Below, piece by piece: positions 58,116 through 64,000 of a DNA stretch of 64,000 nucleotides. How positions within the stretch are numbered: the first letter of the stretch is position 1; each line of letters begins with the position of its first letter. The position numbers were made by a program, and so were the translations under genes. The notes beneath the pieces are model-generated. The model did no database searches, was not told where the DNA came from, and saw only the letters and a list, made by a program, of their open reading frames with translations. Source of the DNA: Gemmatimonadaceae bacterium. GTDB lineage: Bacteria; Gemmatimonadota; Gemmatimonadetes; Gemmatimonadales; Gemmatimonadaceae. The stretch covers positions 1 to 64,000 of the forward strand of contig JADZAN010000040.1 in NCBI GenBank assembly GCA_020852815.1, read 5' to 3'.

Positions 58116-60629
58116 ATGCTGATCTCGCACGAATGGTTGCGGGCCTTTGTCCCGCACGCGCTGACCGCCGCCGAGTTGCGCGCGCTCATCACGGCGCACG
58201 TCGCCACGGTCGATGGCATGGAGCGCCTGCGCGCCGACCTGGCGATGATCGTCGTGGCGCGTGTGGTCCAGGCCGGACGTCACCCCAACTCCGACCACCT
58301 CTGGGTCACCAAGGTCGATGACGGAAGCGGCGAGCTGCTCGACGTCGTCTGCGGCGCGCCTAACGTGATCGAGGGGGCGATGTATCCCTTCGCCCGCGTG
58401 GGCACCGTGATGCCCACCGGCAACAAGGGGGGGATCCTCATCGAGCGTCGCAAGATCCGCGGGGAGCTGTCCTGCGGGATGCTCTGCTCGGCGCGCGAGC
58501 TCGGACTCGGCGACGACCACGAGGGGATCCTCGCCCTCGATATCGACGTCCCCACCGGGACGCCGTTCCTCGACGCCGTGCCGGTCGGCGACGTGCAGTA
58601 TGACATCGACGTCCTGGCCAATCGCCCCGACCTCCTCTCGCACTGGGGAATGGCGCGCGAGGTCGCGGCGCTGCAGGGGCTCGCGGTGAAGGACCCCGTC
58701 GAGCTGTTCACCGTTGATGCGACCACCGGCAACGCCGAGTTTGGCGACGGCGTGCGGGGGAAGGTCCCGTCGGCGGGGGGAACGGCGGTGCACGACCTGT
58801 ACCGCACCGGAAGCGGCGGCGCGCAGGTGCAACTCGATGACACCGACGGCTGCCCGCGCTACATGGGGGTCGTGATTCGCGGCGTCGCGGTGGGGCCGAG
58901 CCCGGACTGGCTCGTGCGCCGCCTTGCCGCGCTCGGGCTGCGCTCGATCTCCAACGTGGTCGACGCGACCAACTACATGCTGCATGGCTATGGCCAGCCG
59001 ATGCACGCCTTCGACCTGGCCAGGCTCGCGCAGCAGACGGTGATCGTGCGCCGCGCCCGCGCCGGCGAGGTCCTCGTCACGCTCGACGGCGTCGAGCGCA
59101 CTCTGGATGAGCGGATGACGGTCATCGCCGACGCCGAGCGCGCCATCGCGGTGGCCGGTGTGATGGGCGGGCTGGAGAGCGAAGTTACCGAGCGCACGAC
59201 CGACCTCTTCCTCGAGGTCGCGTACTTCACGCCGCGCAACGTGCGCGTCACGCGCCGTGCGCTGGGGCTGGGCACCGACGCGAGCCATCGCTTCGAACGC
59301 GGGATCGATCCCGAGATCGCGCCGCACGCGCTGTCGATCGCGGCGCAACTCATCACCCTCGTTGCCGGCGGCGCCGTGGACGGGCAGGCCATCGACGTGG
59401 GGCGTGCGCCGTCGGTGCGCGCGGCGATCGCCATCACGCCGGGGCGCGTGCGGCGCTTGTTAGGCGCCGAGGTGGCGGCCGCGGACATCACCGCGCTCCT
59501 GTCGTCGGTGGGTTTCACCGTGGCGCCGCGTGGCGACGCCGCGGAGACGCTGGACGTGACCGCCCCGTCGTGGCGGCACGACGTCTCGCGCGACGTGGAC
59601 CTCATCGAGGACATCGCACGCCTGCGCGGATACGACGCGCTCTCCGACGAGGTGATGCCCTTCCGCCCGGGAAACGTCCCCGATCACCCGTTGCACGTGA
59701 CGGGGCGCCGCGTGCGCGACGCGCTCGTGGGGGCCGGCCTGTTCGAGGTGCGCCCGCTCCCGTTCGTCGCCGGCACCGACGAGACGCATGCCCGTGTCGC
59801 CAACCCGCTCGCCGACGATGAACCGCACCTGCGTACGTCGATCCTCGAGACGCTGGCCCGGCGCGCCGAGTACAACCTGAGCCGCATGCAGGGGAACGTC
59901 CGCCTCTTCGAGGTGGGGTCGACCTTCGCGCGCCGCCAGGGGCAACTCCCCGTGGAGAAGGTCCGCGTCGGCATCCTCATCATGGGGCTTCGCCGAGCGC
60001 ATCACTTCAGCGATGCCGCGCGCGAAATCATCGACGCGTGGGATGCCAAGGCTCTGGGAGAACTGGTCGCCGAGGTCGCATACCCCGGCATGCGGATCGC
60101 CCTCGAGGCGGGCGATGGCGCGCCGGTGCTGTGGCGCATCTCGGCCAAGGGGGGCGACGTCGGGACGATCGAGGTCGTTACGCTCGACAAGCCCGTCTGG
60201 GCCAGCGAGGCATTCGGCATCGAGATCACCCTCGGGCGCCTGGCCAACGCGCCCATCGCCCCGCCGGGGAGCCACGACTTCAGCGCCGGCGTCACCGCGC
60301 GCACCCCCGCCAAGGGGCACGTGACGTACAAGGCGCTCCCGACCACCCCTCCGGCCGAGTTCGACCTCGCCTTGCTCGTGCCCACGGGAGTGAGTGCGGC
60401 GCAGGTGGAGCACCTCCTGCGCAAGAGCGCGGGCGAACTCCTGGAGCGACTCGAACTCTTCGACGAGTTCCGCGGGGCGGGAGTTCCGGAGGGGTATCGC
60501 TCGGTGGCGTGGCGATTGACCTTCCGGGACGCCACGCGCACACTTCGCGACAAGGAAGTCGACGGCCGTCGGCAGAAGATCCTTCGCACCCTGGAGACCG
60601 AACTCGGTGTCCGACCCCGAACTGCCTGA
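58116..60629 (+). CDS. pheT: Phenylalanyl-tRNA synthetase beta subunit
   Basis: Editing and tRNA-binding beta chain. The 837-residue product opens with MLISHEWLRAFVPHALTAAE. The EMAP-like tRNA-binding domain follows (VVQAGRHPNSDHLWVTKVDD, DVVCGAPNVIEG), then the B3/B4 editing region (ISNVVDATNYMLHGYGQPMH) and B5. A C-terminal ferredoxin-like anticodon-binding domain lies near the end (YRSVAWRLTFRDATRTLRDK). The start is 9 bp after pheS. It contains both orientations of the GTTAGGC word (58358 reverse, 59459 forward). Confidence 0.97.
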   Translation: MLISHEWLRAFVPHALTAAELRALITAHVATVDGMERLRADLAMIVVARVVQAGRHPNSDHLWVTKVDDGSGELLDVVCGAPNVIEGAMYPFARVGTVMPTGNKGGILIERRKIRGELSCGMLCSARELGLGDDHEGILALDIDVPTGTPFLDAVPVGDVQYDIDVLANRPDLLSHWGMAREVAALQGLAVKDPVELFTVDATTGNAEFGDGVRGKVPSAGGTAVHDLYRTGSGGAQVQLDDTDGCPRYMGVVIRGVAVGPSPDWLVRRLAALGLRSISNVVDATNYMLHGYGQPMHAFDLARLAQQTVIVRRARAGEVLVTLDGVERTLDERMTVIADAERAIAVAGVMGGLESEVTERTTDLFLEVAYFTPRNVRVTRRALGLGTDASHRFERGIDPEIAPHALSIAAQLITLVAGGAVDGQAIDVGRAPSVRAAIAITPGRVRRLLGAEVAAADITALLSSVGFTVAPRGDAAETLDVTAPSWRHDVSRDVDLIEDIARLRGYDALSDEVMPFRPGNVPDHPLHVTGRRVRDALVGAGLFEVRPLPFVAGTDETHARVANPLADDEPHLRTSILETLARRAEYNLSRMQGNVRLFEVGSTFARRQGQLPVEKVRVGILIMGLRRAHHFSDAAREIIDAWDAKALGELVAEVAYPGMRIALEAGDGAPVLWRISAKGGDVGTIEVVTLDKPVWASEAFGIEITLGRLANAPIAPPGSHDFSAGVTARTPAKGHVTYKALPTTPPAEFDLALLVPTGVSAAQVEHLLRKSAGELLERLELFDEFRGAGVPEGYRSVAWRLTFRDATRTLRDKEVDGRRQKILRTLETELGVRPRTA

Positions 60630-60960
60630 ATCCGCATCGTTTCACCAGCTCGAGCAGTTGGTGCGCAACCTGGGTGAGGAACTGGCGGGATTCCGCCGGC
60701 GCGCCCTCGCCTCGGAGTCGCGCGTGCGCGCCCTCGAGACGGCGGTGGCCAACGGGGGCGATGCGGCGTCGCTGGAACGCCTCAAGACGCTGGAGCAGGA
60801 GAACGCCGACCTCAAGGCGCGCGTGGCCTACGCCACCGAACGGACTCGGCAGCTCCTGGCGCGCGTTCATTTCCTGAGGCAGCAACAGGGGCGCCCGATC
60901 CCGGGGGCGAGCGTCGGTGCAGCCGGAGCCGGCGGCGCCGGAGGGCGAACCAAGCGATGA
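60607..60960 (+). CDS. Small coiled-coil protein upstream of zapA
   Basis: A 117-residue protein with two heptad-rich stretches (FHQLEQLVRNLGEELAGFRR, SLERLKTLEQENADLKARVA) and a Gly/Ala-rich tail. No exact family is recognised. The position directly before zapA and the all-coil build suggest a division-linked partner of the ZapB kind, but this is inference. GTG 60607 overlaps pheT by 23 bp, and its stop overlaps zapA by 4 bp (ATGA). Confidence 0.75.
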   Translation: MSDPELPESASFHQLEQLVRNLGEELAGFRRRALASESRVRALETAVANGGDAASLERLKTLEQENADLKARVAYATERTRQLLARVHFLRQQQGRPIPGASVGAAGAGGAGGRTKR

Positions 60961-61274
60961 GCGACAAGAAGCATCTCGTGAAGGTCGTGATCGTCGGAGA
61001 GGAGTATTCCATCCGGTCCGATGCCTCGCCGGAGCACACGCGGGCGGTGGCGCAGTACGTGGACCAGTCCATCAAGCGCGTGCTCAACACGTCGATGGTG
61101 GTGGAGAATCACAAGGCGGCGATCCTGGCCGCGTTGCAGATCACCGACGAACTCTTTCGCGCCCGGGCGTCGGCAAAGTCGGTGGACGAGGCGATGGACT
61201 CACTCGCGCTCGAGATTCGGCGCTGGCTCCCCCCTGCAAAGCGCGGAGAATCGGGCGACCATCCGGCCGTCTGA
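60957..61274 (+). CDS. zapA: Cell division protein ZapA
   Basis: Binds FtsZ filaments and stabilises the Z ring. The 105-residue product has the ZapA head (VKVVIVGEEYSIRSDASPEH, RAVAQYVDQSIKRVLN) and a C-terminal helix for tetramer formation (HKAAILAALQITDELFRARA). ATGA overlap with the coiled-coil gene. The next 219 bp hold the rny promoter and leader. Confidence 0.9.
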   Translation: MSDKKHLVKVVIVGEEYSIRSDASPEHTRAVAQYVDQSIKRVLNTSMVVENHKAAILAALQITDELFRARASAKSVDEAMDSLALEIRRWLPPAKRGESGDHPAV

Positions 61275-61291
61275 CCGAGTCGCGCGACTGA

Positions 61292-61320
61292 TTGCCAATT
61301 GCCGGGCCGGCGCGTAGCTT
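61292..61320 (+). promoter_or_regulatory. Promoter upstream of rny
   Basis: TTGCCA (61292-61297), a 17-bp spacer and TAGCTT (61315-61320). The predicted start of transcription is near 61327, 167 nt before the rny ATG. A 12-bp palindrome AGTCGCGCGACT (61278-61289) lies just upstream. Confidence 0.55.
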
Positions 61321-61326
61321 GACGGC

Positions 61327-61493
61327 GTGTAACCCGCTGTGGCGTAGGTTGAAGCTCCTGCACGACTTAGCGCTTCCCATCCCGTGCCCTTCGTCGGCGC
61401 CGGATCGGTAGCCCGGTGTGCAAGCTCCATACGCTGTCAGCCGTGGTTCCCCTTCGACTTCGCGGCGTGCGCTGCGGTGGAGCATAGATCGAC
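61327..61493 (+). other. Long leader of rny, structure unresolved
   Basis: About 167 nt from the predicted transcription start to the ATG, without a credible reading frame. Position after zapA is where many bacteria carry 6S RNA, but I could not fold a closing stem or a central bubble and saw no terminator. It may instead be a 5' UTR used for control of rny. Confidence 0.35.
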
Positions 61494-63080
61494 ATGAATC
61501 CGACGTATCTCGTCGCTGCGCTTGGCGTGCTCTGTGTCGTCGCCTCCGCAGCGGCTTTCGTTTTCGGGCGAAAGGCCGGGCAGGGAGCCGAGCGCGAAAC
61601 GCAGCGCGCTGCCAAGGCGACCGCAGAGGAACTGACGAAGCGGATGGTCGGCGACGCGGAGCGCGAAGCCGAGTCCGTGCGCAAGAGCGCCGTCCTCGCG
61701 GGAAAGGAAGAACTCATCAAGCTGCGCGAGGCGTGGGAAGTCGAGGCGCGTCACCGTCGCGAGGAAGTGGAACGCGAGGAACGCCGCGTCGACGATCGGG
61801 AGATCCAGCTCGAGAAGAAGGTGGACCTGCTCGACCAGCGCGAGCGCGACCTCGGGCGCCGCGCCAGCGACCTCGGGCGCAAGGAGAAGTCGGTCGCCGA
61901 ACGTGAGACCGAACTCGAACGACTCGTTGCCGACGAGCGCCGCCGTCTCGAGACGCTGGCTGGAATGTCGGCGTCGGAGGCCAAGACGGAGCTGATCGCC
62001 CGCCTCGAGCGCGAAGCCGAGGCCGACGCGGCCAACCGGATTCGCGAAATCCGCGACAGCGCCAAGAAGAACGCCGAGCGCGAGGCGAAGAAGATCGTCG
62101 CGCTCGCCGTGCAGCGTATCGCGTCCGAGCACACGAGCGAGATCTCGGTCTCGTCGGTGGCGCTCCCGAACGACGAGATGAAGGGGCGCATCATCGGGCG
62201 CGAGGGGCGGAACATTCGCGCCTTCGAATTGGCGACGGGCGTGGACGTCGTGATCGACGATACGCCGGACACCGTGGTCGTCTCCTGCTTTGACCCCATC
62301 CGCCGTGAGATTGCGCGACTGTCGCTGGAAAAGTTGGTGACCGACGGGCGCATCCATCCCGGGCGCATCGAGGAAGTCGTCGCCAAGTCGCGCAAGGAAG
62401 TCGAGACGCAGATCGTTGAACTGGGCGAGCAGGCGGCGTATGAAACGGGGACGCACGGGCTGCACCCCGAGATCATCAAGCTCATCGGGCGCATGAAGTG
62501 GCGTACGAGCTATGGGCAGAACATCCTCGATCACTCCAAGGAAGTGGCGCACCTGGCGGGGATCATGGCGTCGGAGCTTGGGCTCGACGTCGCCATGGCC
62601 AAGCGCGGCGCGCTGCTGCACGACATTGGCAAGGTCCTCACGCACGAGCATGAGGGGACGCACGTGCAGTTGGGCGTCGAGGTGGCGACGAAGTACGGCG
62701 AGCACCCGCTGGTGATCAACGCGATCGCCGCGCACCACGACGACGTGCCGCACGAGAGCGAGATCTCGGTGCTGGTGCAGGCGGCCGATGCGATCTCCGG
62801 GTCGCGCCCCGGTGCGCGGCGTGAGGCGTTCGAGACGTACGTCAAGCGGCTCGAGGGGCTGGAGAAGATCGCGTCGAGCTACAAGGGGGTTGAGAAGGTC
62901 TACGCGATCCAGGCGGGGCGCGAACTGCGCGTGCTGGTCACACCCGACGGGGTGGACGATTTGCGCATGGCGGCGCTGGCCGACGAGATCGCCCGCCGCA
63001 TCGAGGCCGAGTTGCAGTATCCGGGGCAAATCAAGGTCGTGATCATTCGAGAGACGAGGGCGGTCGATGTCGCTCGCTAG
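61494..63080 (+). CDS. rny: Ribonuclease Y
   Basis: Membrane-anchored endoribonuclease that starts mRNA decay. The 528-residue product has an N-terminal membrane helix (about residues 5-25), a long coiled coil to about residue 200, and a KH domain ([20 protein letters not shown]). The HD domain has [20 protein letters not shown] and the metal site [11 protein letters not shown]; the C-terminal region is conserved. folD begins inside or just after its end, so the two genes are probably cotranscribed. Confidence 0.97.
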   Translation: MNPTYLVAALGVLCVVASAAAFVFGRKAGQGAERETQRAAKATAEELTKRMVGDAEREAESVRKSAVLAGKEELIKLREAWEVEARHRREEVEREERRVDDREIQLEKKVDLLDQRERDLGRRASDLGRKEKSVAERETELERLVADERRRLETLAGMSASEAKTELIARLEREAEADAANRIREIRDSAKKNAEREAKKIVALAVQRIASEHTSEISVSSVALPNDEMKGRIIGREGRNIRAFELATGVDVVIDDTPDTVVVSCFDPIRREIARLSLEKLVTDGRIHPGRIEEVVAKSRKEVETQIVELGEQAAYETGTHGLHPEIIKLIGRMKWRTSYGQNILDHSKEVAHLAGIMASELGLDVAMAKRGALLHDIGKVLTHEHEGTHVQLGVEVATKYGEHPLVINAIAAHHDDVPHESEISVLVQAADAISGSRPGARREAFETYVKRLEGLEKIASSYKGVEKVYAIQAGRELRVLVTPDGVDDLRMAALADEIARRIEAELQYPGQIKVVIIRETRAVDVAR

Positions 63081-63090
63081 CGAGGACGTG

Positions 63091-64000
63091 ATGGGGCAAC
63101 GGATCGACGGCACGGCAGTGGCGCAGGCCGTGCGCGATGACGTGGCCCGTGAAGTGGCGGCGCTCAAGGCGTTAGGCGTGACGCCTGGGCTCACCGTGGT
63201 GATCGTCGGCGAGGACCCGGCGAGCCAGACGTACGTGGCGGCCAAGGAGAAGGCGAGCCGCGAAGCCGGCATGAAGGGGGAGACGATCCGGCTCCCGGCC
63301 GACACGCCGCAGGCGGAACTGGAGGCGCTGATCGACCGGCTCAACGCCGACGAGCAGGTGCACGGAATCCTGGTCCAGAGCCCGCTCCCCAGGCACATGG
63401 ACGCCAACACGGTGGTGCGTCGCATCCTGCCCGAGAAGGACGTGGACGGCTTCCACCCGGTGAACGTCGGCAAGCTCCTGATCGGGGAGAAGGACGGCTT
63501 CGCGCCGTGTACGCCGGCGGGGGTGCAGGAACTCCTGGTGCGCTACGGCGTGGAGACCAGGGGGAAGGAGGTCGTGGTGGTGGGGCGCAGCAACATCGTG
63601 GGGAAGCCGATGGCGGCACTCCTCGTGCAGCAGGGGGCGGGGGCCGACTGCACGGTGACGGTGTGCCACTCGCGTACGCGCGACCTGGCCTTCCACACGC
63701 GCCGCGCCGATATCGTCATTGCCGCGTTAGGCAGGCCGGAGATGATTACCGGGGAGATGATCCGTCCCGGCGCCGTGGTCATCGACGTCGGGATCTCGCG
63801 CATCGAGGATGCGACGCGCAAACGCGGGTACCGCCTGGCGGGCGACGTGCATTTCGAGAGCGCCTCGAAGGTGGCGTCGCTCATCACGCCGGTCCCCGGT
63901 GGTGTGGGTCCGATGACGATCGCCATGCTGCTCAAGAACACGGCCCGCGCGGCACGCCAGTGGCACGCGCACTCGGCCACGGCGACGGCGCCGCAAGCGT
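63091..64000 (+). CDS. folD: FolD bifunctional methylenetetrahydrofolate dehydrogenase/cyclohydrolase (partial)
   Basis: Interconverts 5,10-methylene-, methenyl- and 10-formyl-tetrahydrofolate. The 303 codons visible include [77 protein letters not shown] and the late [19 protein letters not shown]. No stop codon is reached, so a short C-terminal end lies beyond the window. ATG 63091 follows GCGAGGA; an in-frame ATG at 63067 would overlap rny. Two GTTAGGC words encode Ala-Leu-Gly. Confidence 0.95.
   Translation, partial: MGQRIDGTAVAQAVRDDVAREVAALKALGVTPGLTVVIVGEDPASQTYVAAKEKASREAGMKGETIRLPADTPQAELEALIDRLNADEQVHGILVQSPLPRHMDANTVVRRILPEKDVDGFHPVNVGKLLIGEKDGFAPCTPAGVQELLVRYGVETRGKEVVVVGRSNIVGKPMAALLVQQGAGADCTVTVCHSRTRDLAFHTRRADIVIAALGRPEMITGEMIRPGAVVIDVGISRIEDATRKRGYRLAGDVHFESASKVASLITPVPGGVGPMTIAMLLKNTARAARQWHAHSATATAPQA

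Noticed and set aside
61275-61493. 6S RNA after zapA
   Set aside because: Only the position suggests it. I could not form the closing stem or central bubble by eye, so I kept it as an unresolved leader.

Overview
The window is one contiguous, very GC-rich bacterial chromosome segment (clearly above 60 percent G+C by eye). It holds about 53 protein genes, two tRNA genes and very little spacer DNA. No plasmid, phage, IS, CRISPR or defence genes were seen. It looks like core chromosome of a diderm bacterium: it carries gmhA and a heptose kinase (LPS heptose), a predicted lipoprotein and pilT. Several promoters share a TTG(A)-N17/18-TAnnTT pattern that resembles the promoters of the Bacteroidetes/FCB group. 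With the GC content, the gene content and rare TTA codons confined to a repeated CGTTAGGC word, my best guess is Gemmatimonadota or a close relative. This is inference, not a database result.

Layout, left part. 1-5.3 kb: tatA, a convergent PpiD/SurA-type foldase, and a giant acidic TPR protein. 5.3-13 kb: a tight run aroQ, Xaa-Pro peptidase, accB, pilT, accC, comB-like, ftsK. 13.2-18.7 kb: yraN, recA, recX, alaS. 18.7-28.9 kb: a short unknown protein, a PHP phosphatase, gmhA, an SDR, a type I asparaginase, a CCA-adding-type enzyme, an unknown protein, rarA, a WHy/LEA14 lipoprotein, hflX and gmd. Two tRNA genes (Val-CAC and a CAT tRNA) and the heptose kinase lie on the minus strand at 29.0-30.5 kb.

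Right part. 30.6-36.1 kb: an R. etli-type asparaginase, a CMD-like protein, obgE, dprA, hemW. 36.1-40.8 kb: hrcA, dnaJ, prmA, rsmE, a HIT protein, yqeY. 40.8-49 kb: mutS2, dnaG, a zinc-ribbon coiled-coil protein, recJ, rsmD, coaD. 49-53.5 kb: pta, a three-gene partner-switching module (STAS antagonist, HATPase kinase, GAF-PP2C phosphatase), rsmA. 53.5-64 kb: rex with a perfect Rex operator, a DnaQ-like exonuclease, the infC-rpmI-rplT operon with a structured leader and an AUU-started infC, pheS, pheT, a small coiled-coil gene, zapA, rny and folD (cut by the window end).

Most genes are co-directional and overlap their neighbours by 4 bp (ATGA/GTGA) or more, with many GTG starts, so translational coupling is common. 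The themes are envelope and export, DNA repair and replication (recA, recX, recJ, rarA, mutS2, dnaG, ftsK, dprA), translation, and stress or redox control (hrcA/dnaJ, rex, partner switching).

I found no wholly new multi-gene system. The most notable signals lie at the DNA and RNA level: a strongly over-represented octamer CGTTAGGC present in every reading frame and even in stop codons, FCB-like promoters of which several predict leaderless mRNAs, and an infC leader with a textbook attenuator.
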